64,000 nucleotides of DNA from Erodium maritimum (GCA_963921825.1 OY997594.1:12901001-12965000); one strand, 5' to 3'. Positions 1-12,496 are shown, counted from the first letter of the stretch. Made by a program: numbers and translations. The notes: generated by a model not told the origin, from the sequence alone.

Positions 1-481
1 CCGACCCGAAGCCTGACCGACGCGCTTAATTAATCGGCCAGGCGGTGATTAATCGGTCGAATCGGGGATTAATCGGTCATATTCCACCCAAACGGCCTGG
101 AGCGCCCTAGGAGAATAAATCGGGTCGGCAGAGCCCATTTCAGCGCCTAGGCGGGGCCTAGGCGCCTCCAGGCGGGGATTTTTACATCATTGATGGTCAC
201 ACCTAACTACGGACCAGTTGCAACTAGGGAGGCTAGTACTGTGGAGTTGGATAGCATGTGGATGGAGCACGAAGCTTTGAAGGCGAGTAAGAATGACGAT
301 CGATGCAATGATATTTTCAATCGTCTGGATGAGTTGGACATGGTCGACAATAGTGCACTGTCGCCACTTCAGTTGGAAGTTCCAATCCCGAGCCCGGTTA
401 AAATCCCGGTCAAACTAACCCGGCCCCAATCCGATTTTTTCGGGTCGGGTAGGTCGGGTCCGGGCCCCGTTGCCATCCCTA
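1..481. mobile_element. hAT-like element tail (partial at left edge)
   Basis: The first 180 bases carry repeated 'gattaatcggtc' and 'cgcctaggcgg' motifs. The segment from about 400 is rich in cgggtcggg and ends at 481 with TTGCCATCCCTA. The reverse complement, TAGGGATGGCAA, resembles the terminal inverted repeat common on plant hAT elements and their MITEs. A 105-codon open frame at 190-507 runs through this end and matches no gene family I recognise, so I treat it as decayed transposon sequence. The left end lies outside the window, so no target-site duplication can be checked. Confidence 0.5.
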
Positions 482-1590
482 ATTGGAACGACATGATGCC
501 AAGGTAAAGGTTATGAGGTTCTCCTCGGTAGTTTCTTCTCTCGTACGAAGATGCTATGTTGGTGGTGGTGGTGCCATTGTTATGATTGTTATTAATGTAT
601 GTTTTTGTTGTTTATATGTTGTTTCCCTTCTTGTTGTTGGCTAATAGTTGATGTATGATAATGTTGGTTTGTGTGTTGTAGTGTTGGATATGACCAATGG
701 TTTTTCTATATTGTTGATCATATCTACCTCGGTTTTGAGTATAAAGATGGTTAATGCAAAGTTTTTAATTATGTTCATATGTTTGTATTAATTTCCCATT
801 TTTTCCCAAACTATCGGGTATATAGAGTAAAATCAGATAAAACAACAGAGTCCAAACAAATAATTTTTTTAACATAATCTGACAGCTAAATGAGACGCTA
901 ATCAACGTTTGCATACTGCATGACCCTATTACATCAACATACTAGTTTAACATATTTTAAACTCCAATTAACATACTAAATTCACTACTCTTTAGCGCTG
1001 CATTGCACATGCTCTAATGTAAAATGTAAAATTGTTAATTTCAAATAAAAAAATTGATGTCATGCATGTGAAATTCCGTTCGAGATAACGGGTTTATAGA
1101 AAAAATAGTTTACCGTCAATTTTTGCAAAACAACATAATCATTGTAAATTTTTATCTTTATTCCTTCCATTTATTCAGTTTTTTTTTACTGTACAACTAA
1201 AATCAACCATACTCTAGAATTTTCTTTTTCCCTACATCCCATTTAATACAACTGTCCGAATATTTTGCTGAATTCTAGAATACTCTTAAGTGTAACAGTA
1301 AATAGAAAAGACAAAATCAATTCGACATAACTCCTGTGATTATTATTTATTGATTATTTAATTCTCAATAATTCGAATTCCCACTAAAAATAGGAAACCC
1401 ATCACCGCCTAAATCAAAAAGGAAATTCCACGTCAGCACACGTCACTCAACAAGAGCCGTCGATCACGATCATGTCTCAAATCAGAAGGTCCAGATTAAC
1501 AAACAGTACAGGAGACCGTACTCGCGGAGCCGCACCTGATGATAATCCGAGTGGACCCAGAAATCCTAATCAAACCCCAAATCCAAACAC
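482..1590. other. AT-rich intergenic sequence
   Basis: I see no gene, tRNA or clear repeat here. The last 200 bases before the TATA box at 1595 are probably the promoter of the following NTF2/RRM gene. They include CCACGTCAGC and CACGTCAC elements around 1427-1446, which contain ACGT cores typical of bZIP binding sites. Confidence 0.5.
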
Positions 1591-1594
1591 TCCC

Positions 1595-1600
1595 TATAAA
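1595..1600 (+). promoter_or_regulatory. TATA box of the NTF2/RRM gene
   Basis: TATAAA in the context CCCTATAAATACC lies about 30 bases before a pyrimidine-rich leader. That leader ends in a splice donor at 1753/1754, so the gene has a 5'-UTR intron of about 650 bp before the coding exon at 2404. Confidence 0.6.
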
Positions 1601-2403
1601 TACCCTCTTCCTCCACTTGTTTTGCCATTGAACTCAGCTTCTCTTTCGATCCTCATCAAACCTCGAAACCTTCTCCGACTCTCTCATTCTACTCTCGCGC
1701 TCTGGTCTTCGCTACTGCACCGAACGCACTGCTTGCGTTCTCTGCCGTACGAGGTATTGTGTTGATCTTTTTAACGTTTGATCTTATATCGTTATGGGTT
1801 TTTGATTGGTTTGGGTTTCAATCTCTGCATTGCTTTGTTTCGGCGTTGAATTGACTTTCTGTTACTTCAATTCATGGTGGTATTAATTAGAATTTAGTTT
1901 TAAGATTTAAAATATTTGGTGAGGATTTGTACCACATATTGTTTGAAGTCTAAGCAGTATGAAAATTGGGGTTACTTCGTCTGGACATTGTTTTGGATTC
2001 ATGTTATTGTTCTTTGGAGGCTACTCTGTCAGCTAATTTTGATGCTTATTTTTTGTTATGTTAATACATCATGATTTAAATCTCGCTACTTTTGTCTCTT
2101 AATCTAGTTGTGTACATATTTGGATGTAGGTTTAGCTATGTACCGTTGTTGTAGTGGATCGTAGTGTATACAATATTTTGATTTATGTTTTTTTTTCTTC
2201 TCATTGCACTACTACATATGTACCATGACATTACTGAGAAGATAATGTATCGAACATAGTCTTTGCAATTGCTTGTTGTGCAAGTCTAACTCATGTTTAC
2301 TTAGTTGCAGTGCAGTCATGATTTGTTGCTCCTTGTATACAGATGCTGTAATGACTTTTTATCACTATGTTGATCTCGTGACTGTGCTGTGTTTTATGCA
2401 GAG

Positions 2404-4418
2404 ATGGCACAAGAACGCCCCGCCCCTCACATAGTGGGGTCAGCTTTTATCATGAAATATTATCTGTGTTTGTGTGAAGCACCGCATGAACTTAAGGGAT
2501 TCTATGACGACTCAAGCTCGTTGACTAGGCCCGGAGCTAATGGTGCCATGACAACAGTGACAACTAAACAGGTATGCTTGCATTATGGATTAGCCTTGTG
2601 ATTGAATATTGCTCATCTAACTTTGAAAATGTTGTTTCATCCATTCATTTGGTGCTTGCATTATGGATTAATTTTTTTGCTGATAATAACTTGCTCTCAT
2701 TTTGGAACAGGGGATTAATGATGTGCTTATTTCCTTTGATAAAGTATACCAGGTTGAGATATTGAGAGCTGATTCTCAATATTCTCATCTTGGAGCAGTC
2801 ATGGTTTTGGTCACTGGTTTCTTGATTGGAGAAAGTGGGATCAAAAGAAAGTTTTCGCATGCATTTTACTTAGCCCCTCCCGGCTCTGGACCATACTTTG
2901 TTGTTAATGATATTTTTAGTTATGTGGACGATCCCGAGTCTACTATCCGTGTTAAACACAATCATGAGTCCAAACCTGTTGCTGATGATATCACGAATGA
3001 TGAAGCCCATGCTGCAGATCCAGTTCTAGATGCTGGTACTTTTTTTCCCTCTTGTTATTAGTAATTTGTATGTTTTTCATTTGCACTGAAGAAGAATAAC
3101 TGTTATTGCTTGTTGCAGAAACTACTCAAGTTGCTGATCATTCTGCTGACAATCTCACTTCGGCCCCCCAAAAGAATGTTAATAATAATGACAAGACTAA
3201 TCACCAATCGGAGAATGTTGCGAAATCAATTGCTGGCAAAGACGTGAAGATTGCTGATCCTAAAAGTATTTCAACACCAAATGGTGTCGCCCAGGTTGCT
3301 GAGGAATCTTCTCCTGTTGTCAAACAAGATGCATCCAAAAAGTCTTATGCATCAATGGTATGCTTTTGCTCATGCCAACTAAAGAACTTCTTGCTGTTTG
3401 ATTTATTGCTGATGGTGTTCCATTATCATTTAGGTTAATGCTCTGAAGGAGAACCCTAATCCTTTTGAAGTGAAATATGTGCGGAAAGTCGTATCTAAAG
3501 ATCCGGCTAAAGATCAGGCTAAAGATAAGGCTCCAGCTCCAACCACAGCTAAAGCCACAGCTAAAGCTACAGCTACAGATCCTAGCAGCAAAAAGCCTGC
3601 AAAGATCAGCTATCGTTCAGGTTGTTTTTTTATATCTCTAATGTTGATTTTAAATATGCATTGAATAATGGAATTAGTTGCCTAACATGGTTTTTTCTTC
3701 CTTAATGCAGCTAAGGGTCATTCTGTATTTGTTCGGTATCTTCCCCCGGATGCAACTCCTGAACAAGTTGCAGCAATTTTCAAGAAATTTGGGTCCATTA
3801 AGCATCGCGGTGTCCAAGTTAGAAGCTACAAGGTTTGTTTTAGAATTGTTTTATTTTGGTGATATAATGTTTGATATTAACTGTGAAGCACATTTCTCCA
3901 GGATCAGCAATTCTCGTTTGCCTTTGTTGAGTTTGTTTCATTAAGCTCCATGGAGAGTGCAATTCAGGTAAGGCACCATATTTTTCTTGATATATGTTTA
4001 GGTTGATTGCACCAAAGCATTCAGATGGTTATATGGTAGGTAATTAAGCTTAGTATGTCGAAACTGAACTGACTGTGTCTAATATTTTTTTATTCTCCAT
4101 TTCAGGCCTCTCCTATCACCATTGGTGATGATTGTTATATCGCAGTTCAAATGAAGAGGCAAGGTATGTTGAATAAGCAACTATATGTTTGTTTTAACTA
4201 TTCTGATACATTTTCTGTTCGGTGTTAATTGTGGTTGTCTACCTTCAGATAACAACAATGGTGGGAAGTTCCAGAATGGCAACTTGCAGCCCCATGGCGG
4301 GTCTGAAGGACGGAGCTATGGCAAAGAGGGTCAAGTCAGGGGCAATGGCAATGGTACTTCAAGGGTGTATCAGAACGGAGGGGCAGCTCCACAAACTGCA
4401 AAAGCTCAAACAAATTGA
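2404..4418 (+). CDS. NTF2 and RRM domain protein (G3BP-like)
   Basis: Eight coding exons, all with GT-AG introns: 2404-2571, 2711-3035, 3119-3357, 3434-3620, 3711-3832, 3902-3967, 4106-4163 and 4249-4418, giving 444 aa. The start is ATG 2404, in the first exon after a 5'-UTR intron. Residues about 8-125 form an NTF2-like domain (VGSAFIMKYY, then FYDDSSSL, then FVVNDIF). A long acidic and Ala/Lys-rich linker follows, with repeated KDPAKDQAKDKA-type units. An RRM spans about 310-385, with RNP2 VFVRYL at 312 and RNP1-like FSFAFVEF at 351. The C-terminus is a Gly/Asn/Arg-rich tail. This order is that of plant homologues of G3BP, cytoplasmic RNA-binding proteins linked to stress granules. Domain order is seen; the stress-granule role is inferred from the family. 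Confidence 0.93.
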
Positions 4419-5567
4419 CTTGACTTAGGATTTTTGTTCAGTACATAGTTATTACTGTTCAGGGGTTTGAGAGTTTTGATTCTTTAGGCTTTTTAGATCT
4501 GGGATAGTTTTTGCTTGAGTCCTTCAAGGCTATGTCTTCATTATCCTCAGGTTTTGGTCCTTCTGTAACATTTGAGCATTTCGATATCATTTGGCTTGAA
4601 ATATGTCTACTACACTCTTATTCTCTAATTTAGAGCAAATTCGATACGAACATGATTAAGGAGTAGTATATGAAAAACATGGAATTAATATGAACATGGG
4701 AAAGTAAAAAGAAATGTGTGAGCCACAGGACCATTTCATTTTCAGCTGACTTTGTGAAGCATGCTGGTAGTGGTAGTGAGCAAGTTGCTCACCCACTGTG
4801 GCATATTGGTATAAACCATTGCCTATACCCATCAAAGATGGAATATCAGATATCTTTTATATGAATCTCATGAGTTAATGAATGAGTCTGCTGATCAATT
4901 AATAATTTATAGCAGAGCTATAAATCGAAAGTTATTAGGGGTAACGTCGATTCCTAATCCATCAAAAAGGTCATTTGCAATTCCTAATTGAAGTCGATCT
5001 TTTGTGACAGATCCTAACACAAAGGTGGTACATCTTTACAAAAGGTATCGATCACGTGTAAAATAACCACAAAAAAGTGGCTTTCCTTGTAAAAAAATAC
5101 CACATTTATGCTACATATTGTAACAAACTACCACTTTTATGTTGGTTCATGTAAATTGTGCGACCTTTTAAGTTAGGAAATGTCTCGATAGACGACCTCA
5201 GGTAGGAAGTGATAACTAAAGCTCACAAAAGGTTAGGAAACAACGTATTCCCAAGTTATTATTGACTTCTAACTAATTTTGAAGAGAAGTGCATTTAATC
5301 TCAAGTTATTATTGACTTCTGACTAATTTTGAAGAGAAGTGCATTCAATCTAATAAACTGTGGCATCTTTTGTAAACAATAATTTAGCAATAAATATATA
5401 ATTTGAACAGATTTCCCAGCCAGCTGCCTTTTCCTTATCTGTTTTACGTTGTTGTTGGTTGCGATCCTGCTTTAGTATCGGTCAAAAATCTCAAAGTGAC
5501 ATGCTTTTGAGAAAAACGAGGAGCTGAATTCCAATCCAGAAGTCAAACAATAATCTACCACTTGTAC
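4419..5567. other. 3'-UTR and intergenic sequence with a 50-bp tandem duplication
   Basis: After the NTF2/RRM stop codon come a probable 3'-UTR and AT-rich intergenic DNA. A 50-bp unit is present twice head to tail (5252-5301 and 5302-5351) with two mismatches. No gene is seen. Confidence 0.55.
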
Positions 5568-5574
5568 TATATAA
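5568..5574 (+). promoter_or_regulatory. TATA box of the GDPD gene
   Basis: TATATAA lies 70 bases before ATG 5644. A short leader follows, so transcription probably starts near 5600. Confidence 0.55.
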
Positions 5575-5643
5575 TAGAGACCCAATCCCAGTAACATCAT
5601 TAAATCCGCAGAGGAAGAGCTCAGCGCAGCTCTACTCATCACA

Positions 5644-7467
5644 ATGGCCTCTTCATGTAAGTACCATCTTCTTCAATCTTCACCCCCTTTGTAATTTTTT
5701 AGTTCCCGAGCATTTTACAGGTCATGTACTTTTCTGGGTTTCCTCCAAAAAACATTCTTTTTGCTGTTTGATGTTATGACTAATCACTTTTCTGTCATTC
5801 TGGGCTCAAACCCCATCTGGGTTGATGAGTTTGGAATTTGGGGGTTTTGAGTTCATATCTGTGTACTAAAATTTGGCAGGTTTTGTGCCTCTCTTACTGG
5901 TTCTCTTATCAATTGGGGGTTGTGTTGGAAGACCCTTGAATCAACTTCCAAGTAAGAGAGGTAGTGCCCAGGAACAGCCCCTCCAGACACACCGTCCTTA
6001 CAATGTTGCTCACCGCGGTGCAAATGGGGAGTTTCCTGAAGAAACTGCTGCTGCATACATGGTATCTTTCGGATTGGTTCTTGTTTCTTGATACATCTCT
6101 GTCTTATAGTTTTGTGTCTTTTCATTTGAATCTTTGATCCATCGTTGCAGAGGGCTATTGAAGAGGGAGCAGACTTCATAGAATCGGATATTCAGGCCTC
6201 CAAGGACGGTGTACTGATATGCGCTCATGATCTTATACTTGATGATACTACTGATGTTGCTACTCATAAGGAGTTCTCCGACAGAAGGACCACCTATGAG
6301 GTTCAAGGAGCAAACATGACTGGGTGGTTCATTGGTACTGGTTTCATCTTTAATGTTCCGTGATATCATGTGAAGAACATGGGAACTTGATGTACTAATC
6401 TCCTCAATGCATCTGCAGCTGATTTCACATTCGATGAATTGAAGTCTCTTCGTACAAAGCAGAGATACCCGTTTCGTGATCAACAATACAATGGTCTGTA
6501 ACGTTCTCTAAACCTATTCCAAACATGCACGAATTTGGATCAGAATGCTGAACTTACGCGTTTATGCAGGCCAATTTCAACTTATCACCTTCGAAGAGTT
6601 CATTTCAATTGCATTAGATGCTGGAAGAACTGTTGGTATATATCCAGAGATAAAGAATCCAGTTTTCGTCAACAGCAAAGTAAGATTAGTAAATTCAGTC
6701 ATGACAGAGATTTATTTTATCATATAAGCTTACAATCTAGCAATTATTATACTCAAATAGGTTAAGTGGGCTGATGGGAAGAAGCTTGAAGACAAATTTG
6801 TGGACACACTGAAGAAATACGGGTATGGAGGAACATACATGTCAAAGGCATGGCTGAAAAAACCCATTTTTATCCAGTCCTTTGCTCCAAGCTCTCTTAT
6901 CTACATTTCAGACCTTATTGATTCACCAAAAGTGTTCCTAATCGATGATTTTACAATACGAACAGAAGACACCAATCAGGTAAGGTTAACTTAAAATCGA
7001 TCTTTCTCCATTAACATTTCAAGCTTATAGTGTTAACAATCAATCATTCTCCATTTGATGCAGTCTTTTTGGGAGATAACTTCAGATGAGTACCTTCGCC
7101 ACATAAGCAAATATGTGATAGGTATTGGGCCCTGGAAGGACACACTGATCCCTGTGACTAATAACTATTTGGGTCAACCTTCTGATCTTGTTGCCAGAGC
7201 TCATGCGCTCAGCTTGCAGGTGCGTATTTTGAAATGTAACAAGCTCTTTACCACTTGGCTTAACACTGACTGGTGATTTTTGGGTTTCAGGTGCACCCCT
7301 ATACGTTTAGGAATGAGAACTCGTTCTTGCACTTCAACTTTCACCAAGATCCGTACCTTGAGTATGATTACTGGCTTAACACAGTCCGGGTTGATGGACT
7401 CTTCACAGATTTTACTGGGAGTCTGCATAATTACCAACAGCTGAGCTCTTCTCTCCCCCAAAAGTGA
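5644..7467 (+). CDS. glycerophosphodiester phosphodiesterase, secreted plant type
   Basis: Eight exons with GT-AG introns: 5644-5656, 5880-6061, 6151-6334, 6419-6493, 6570-6679, 6761-6979, 7064-7219 and 7291-7467, giving 371 aa. The first exon is only 13 nt. The N-terminus (CFVPLLLVLLSIGGCVG) is a signal peptide, which points to the secretory path, wall or vacuole. The GDPD barrel begins at VAHRGANGEFPEET. His49 and His91 (AHD) are the expected acid/base pair, and Glu76/Asp78 (FIESD) plus the later IYPEIK glutamate are expected metal ligands. The family hydrolyses glycerophosphodiesters to glycerol-3-phosphate and an alcohol, and in plants often acts in phosphate recycling. It resembles Arabidopsis GDPD5/6-type proteins; the exact orthologue is not settled. 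Confidence 0.95.
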
Positions 7468-7577
7468 GGTGCATAAATTGTTGCTTGCTTGGCTACAACT
7501 ACAAGAGGATAAAAGGAGGCAAGGTCTCTGTTGCAGCCAAGTTTATGCTTAGCTTGTTAGATTCAGTCATTGATTTA

Positions 7578-7594
7578 GTAGTAGTAGTAGTAGT
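7578..7594. repeat. (AGT)n microsatellite in GDPD 3' region
   Basis: About six consecutive GTA/AGT units lie roughly 110 bases after the GDPD stop codon, probably within the 3'-UTR. Confidence 0.7.
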
Positions 7595-7883
7595 ACATCT
7601 CAATGCTTTCTTTGTCTCATCTACATTAGACAATGTTTGAGTTGAATTTTTATAATTGGCTTACAAGCAGGTCAGTTTATCAGCAAATTCAATAAGATAA
7701 ACAAATTTTGAAATTGTATTTGTTATATGGCAAATAAACTTTGCACATATTTTATTGGCTTGCTCAGAATCAGTTGGTTAATGTTTGGCACATTTACACA
7801 TCTATTCCACATTATATCACATTCTACTACTTCATGTACACAAATTACTTTTTGTTATTATTAAAATATTATATGTGCATACT

Positions 7884-8519
7884 CAGTGGCGGATCTAGCT
7901 TTTCTAGTGAGGGGGGCACCAATTTTTTTTTTACGAATAATATATAACGTTCAAATAATATAAACTAAAATTAAAAAATTTAGTATCGCGTAAAAATAAA
8001 AAATTAATAATTATTACTTATTACAAGATGTTTTTATTATAATTTTTTAATGAGAAGTATAACATTTTTGCCTGAACGCTTATCCCTAATATAAATGTCA
8101 AATTTTTTATAGCCTTAAACCCGAAAAAAGGTAAATAAAAATAAAATTGTGTAAAACATATATAATTTCAAAAATTTAAATAATACGAAATATAAATTAG
8201 TTAAGAAACTTAAATAATAAGAATCGTAAAACAATTAAGAAGTTTAAAGTTTGTGAAGGTGAAATTAAGAAATTTAAAAGAATTGAGGGGCATAGTTACA
8301 AATTGAAAAAAAATTCTAAGGCTAAAGTTGAATTTTTTTTAAGATATAGGTCGTAAAAACTAAAAATAGTAAAATCTAGGGGGGGGGGGGGGGGCACACT
8401 TGCAAAATTTAAAAAAAAGGGTATAATTAGAAAATTTAAAATTTTATATGGTAAAAACTAATAAAAAAAAATTGAGGGTGGCACGTGCCCCCCCTAGGCC
8501 TTACCTAAATCCGCCCCTG
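7884..8519. mobile_element. hAT-type MITE (copy 1, degenerate)
   Basis: The element runs from CAGTGGCGGA at 7884 to TCCGCCCCTG ending at 8519, imperfect 10-bp terminal inverted repeats. Just inside are a GAGGGGGGCACC motif at the left and GGCACGTGCCCCCC at the right. The interior is very AT-rich, has no open frame, and contains a run of about 14 G near 8380. The flanking 8-mers (7876-7883 and 8520-8527) match at only 5 of 8 positions, so any target-site duplication is eroded. It belongs to the same family as the copy at 27544-28193. Confidence 0.8.
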
Positions 8520-11130
8520 TCCATTCGCGTCACGCGTGGCCCATCTACGCGAGCCCAACCCAGGCAACAGCGCGGTTCGTCTATAAAAAGGGACTGAAAC
8601 CCTAGAGATGTACTGTTCACCTCTTCTGCCTCGCCTCTTCGTCTTCCCTCTCCCCAAAACCAGACGACACCTCGCCTCATCGTCGTCCCGTCCTCCGATC
8701 CCGACCTCACCGTCTCTCTCCTTCCTCTACACCTTCTTCGCCGTCTCCACCTTCCATTTCTACCAACCCACGACAAAACCCACTGAATCCAGAGAGATCT
8801 CAGCCTCTTCAGCCTCGATTCGAAACCCTAATCCCTTCTCCGTCGAATCGAGCCTCGCCGGAGCCGTCACCATCAGAATCAGCTACGGTGAGCTTCCCCC
8901 CGTTCTTCTCGACCTTCCCCCGCTTTCTCTTTCCTGGAAATCGCAAGTTTTGGGGCTCGTTGAGCTGGATCTGGTCGGAGAGGAACGCCAGCGAGGAGCG
9001 TCGCCAGATCTGACGTTCCTACGCCGGAGAGCCTCCACGCCGCCAGAATCACCGTTTCCCCTCCTCCCCTCGCCACCTGACGCCTTGCTCAGCCTCCCTT
9101 TCTCCTTCCGACCCTTACCTGACACTGTGGAGGTGGCCGGAGTAGCTCGAGCTCGCTAGAGCTGGAACGAGCTCAACCTCGAACTCGTCAGGCTACGGGC
9201 CTGAGGGCAGACTGGGTTGGTTACCTTGGGTCGGATGTTCCTGGGCCGGAACTGGAGCTCGGGCCAGATACTGGGCCGGACTTGATTCAGGCCCAAGTCC
9301 TTGGACTGGGTCTGACTCGGGTCCGAACCGAATTTGGACCGGGTCTAGAACCAGTTCCGGGTCAGGCATGGACCAGGGTTTGGATCCGGGTTGGGCCGGA
9401 TCCGGGGCTGAACCGGGTCAGAAATGAAATTAAATAATTAATTTAAAGAATTAATTATAAATTGGATTGAATTTGGATAACTCATGAACTATCAGATGAA
9501 TTAAAAGACGAACCTGTTAAATCAGAGGACTTTGGACGAATCCCGGGACTGATTAGGATATTTTATCTGTTAACCCAGATTGGACTTCGCCCGAGAAGAT
9601 GAAGACCAAGCCGGTACCCGTGTGAAGAACGGAGGAGAGCCTGATCGACCTTACAGCAGAGTGTTATTAAAGGAAGACCACGAGGTAGGGAAAGTCCTAA
9701 CTTCTCGAGTTTTTCAATACTAGTATGCCTAGTAGGTTAATAAAATCAGAAAGGTCCTAGACTTGCCTTTAGGATGCGAACAACTAGAATAAATGTATTT
9801 CATTTACGAATAATCGGACGTGTCTAGTAAGCATGCTAGGATGTGAATCACTAGTGTAACTTGCTTCGATAATTGGGAATTGTTTTACTGGTAGAGAGGT
9901 CGTGATGAGCCCTCAGACTAGTTGTTGTGTTAGGTTCACATGCTTGGTTGCCTAATTTGGATAAGTTAAGAGTCTATTACAACTAGATAATTCGATCAAC
10001 CAAATATGAATGCTTGATTGCTTAATTGTGTACTTGATTGAATGCTTGAACTCTTGAACGACTGAATGATTGAATGGGGAATCGAGTATGACTGGTTGTG
10101 CCAAGCGGTACGATCAGGTGATCGATGAACCGATAGATCGCGGTTGGTAAGTTAATGGTAAGTGTAAGATTATGATTGCTTCTTGTGATGTGTTGTGACA
10201 GAATTATGATTCGTTAAGCGTCGGGTGTTCCTTGTTTGTTTGAGAGTGTTACCCACTTATGAGTCCTTAAACTAGCTTTAATATCGGTATGGCACCCACG
10301 CCGCGGGTGGGGTAGTGTCATAGGGTACCCACACCAAAGGGAATGCCGGTGTGGGGTAGTACCTAAGCCGATAACTTGGTATCTGATATGGTACCTACAC
10401 CGAAGGAAGCGCCGGTGTGGGGTAGTATCATAGTCGGTATCCGGTATGGTACCTACACCGAAGGAAGTGCCGGTGTGGGGTAGTATCATAGCCGGCGGAT
10501 TGGACCCTGCGAGACATAGATTACGGACCCTACGAAAAATTGGATATTGGACCCTACGGGGCATTTAGACGGTTTACCCTACGGGGATGGTTACTGGTTA
10601 TTTCACCCAAGTGTATGCGTCCTACGGGAGCTATACCTTGGCTCCTGATGACATATGGTCCTTTGGAGACGTTTCCGAGAATCCCGACGATATGCGCCCT
10701 CAAGGGTTGTTACCGGTAGCCCGACGTTATGCGTCTCCTCTGGACCGAGAGAAAATCCGACATGACACGATGAATATTGTGGATCGGAGGGTGACGACTC
10801 ATGTCCCACGGCATTAATTCGAATACCTTATCCTTTATTGATTATTTAAGAAATGCATTTACAACGTTATTTTCTTATGATTACTGTGGACTCTTCGTGT
10901 CTGCTAATCAATCGTCTTACTCCTGTTTTTCAACATATTCGCAATTACTTGTATTTAAGATCCGAACTAAAATTGTGAAGGTCTATTTGTTAAGCTAAAG
11001 GGGCGACCTGGTTATGCATTTTTCCTACTGAGCGTAAGCTCACCCCTATCTGTTTATGATTGTTTTACAGGTTTGCGTGATGACTAGTGGACTCGAGGCT
11101 CGGGAACTTCTAGGGTCCATACTTAATAAT
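8520..11130 (+). mobile_element. probable LTR (solo or fragment) of a Ty3/gypsy-type retroelement
   Basis: A GC-rich block with a TATA box (CTATAAAAAGGG near 8581), a gene-like leader with donor-like CGGTGAGC near 8886, a stretch of GGGCCGG-type low-complexity repeats (9195-9430), and tandem repeats at about 10290-10500. Near 11030 is TACTGAGCGTAAGCTCACCCC followed by TTTTACAGG, which resembles what I recall at the 3' end of chromovirus (Tekay/Del-type) LTRs. No gag, protease, RT or integrase frame is visible. The 184-codon open frame at 8608-9159 is Pro/Ser/Leu-rich and looks like leader sequence, not a gene. Exact borders and target-site duplication were not found. Confidence 0.45.
10285..10500. 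repeat. tandem repeats inside the LTR-like block
   Basis: About four diverged copies of a 50-70 bp unit built on GGTACCTACACCGAAGGAAG followed by GCCGGTGTGGGGTAGT. Downstream (10505-10580) is a shorter series of 'ggaccctacg/ccctacgggg' motifs. Such subrepeats are common in large plant LTRs. Confidence 0.75.
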
Positions 11131-12496
11131 TGACTAAAGCTACCGTTGGTAAAATGTATTAAACTTATGATCACTCTTCTTCCCAAACAAGAAACAATCG
11201 AGCTTTTCTTTGGGGAAAGATGAATTAATTTGAATGAGATTTATCAGGTCAAACAAGAAAAACATATCATTTGGGCAACATTAATAATTTATGGAACAAC
11301 ATATATTAGTGATTTCACCAAATAGAGATTTATCATGTCTTGGCGAAAATATTAATAGGAAATTGTAGATGACACTTTCAATTTTACTCTTTTTACAAAT
11401 TCAGCTTGAGGTATTGAATCAAAATAATTATATCCAAACATGGAGAAGGAAGCATGCTATAAGACAAAAGATCAAAGGCATTCTAAGCTAATGTGGGTGC
11501 ACCTGAAAAACCTATCTCTAAAGTAATCTACAGTTGGTAAATGTACCAAAAAAGAGCAAGAGAAAGAATGTGGTCTAACTTGTAATATCCTCCATGATTG
11601 ATTACTGCTCTCCACCAAAATGGCTCTTTGATATTTAACATTTCAGAACTCAAAGATAATTGAAATCACCATCACTATCCTCATTCAGTGTGTGCTACAT
11701 TATGTACACACCCCTACAGCTAAAACTCATCTGTTTAGAACGATCCACGAATTTGTCCTCTCCATACCAAGCAGAGACCCTACCTGCTTAGATCACACTG
11801 GGCTGAACAGGGCGATATTATATGATCCTCCTTATCACTGAATATGTTTAGCATCAAGGTTTCATAGCTTCCAGATATATAAGGCACAACTTGAATCTCC
11901 TGTATGGCAAATGAGTAGTAAGCCTGCTTAAAAGTGGTTGAATTATATTGTAAATACAGCATAAACAAGCATTTGATTTTACCCATAAAAGAGGAGGGAA
12001 TTTAAACTCACCATATTAACGTAAACAACGACAGCAGCACCAGTATCTGCAACAATTAAAGCTTGGAAAACATTTATGGCCTGACAATTTTGAGCCTTTT
12101 GAACTGTAACATTTTGCAAATAAAAATGTTATGTTGGTGCATTTCCACAGCTTTCACTAACACAAAGAGGTGTACTATACAAAAACTAATGCTAAGCTAA
12201 GAGGGGGCAGAGAGAGAAAGAGAGAGCATACCAGCAGCAAGAACAGCACAATATTTTTTTGGTAGAGGTCCAAGAGCAACAGAACACCCAGCTACAATCA
12301 GGACAGCGACACTTTAGCGGCCTAGTACAGAAGCTTGGTAATGAACAGCGACAGAACTTCCAACTACAATTACAGCAGCAGCAGAATGCGAATCTAGACT
12401 TCTTTTTCTTCACTCTACACATAAAGAGTATATTCCCCATTAATGATTCAGAAGTAGGTTTGTAAAGTTTCAGATAATTTGTGCATATATGTCATC
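11131..12496. other. intergenic DNA and 3' region of the serine-rich gene
   Basis: No convincing gene is seen. The interval 12240-12400 is unusual: on the + strand it reads as a Gln-rich open frame (12259-12465) and on the - strand as a Cys-rich one, both from a degenerate CAG/CTG-like composition. It may be part of the 3'-UTR or a terminal intron of the minus-strand gene that ends its coding at 12497. Confidence 0.4.

Noticed and set aside
1472-1765. Open frame of 97 codons on +
   Set aside because: It spans the TATA box and leader exon of the NTF2/RRM gene, has Pro/Ser-rich chance composition, and ends at the leader's splice donor.
7876-8527. Clear target-site duplication for MITE copy 1
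   Set aside because: The flanking 8-mers agree at only 5 of 8 positions, too weak to count as evidence.
8608-9159. 184-codon Pro/Ser/Leu-rich open frame as a gene
   Set aside because: It lies inside a repetitive LTR-like block, has no family resemblance, and looks like GC-rich leader DNA without stops.
10285-10500. CRISPR-like array
   Set aside because: The repeats are adjacent and diverged without unique spacers of constant length, and the genome is a plant's; they are LTR subrepeats.
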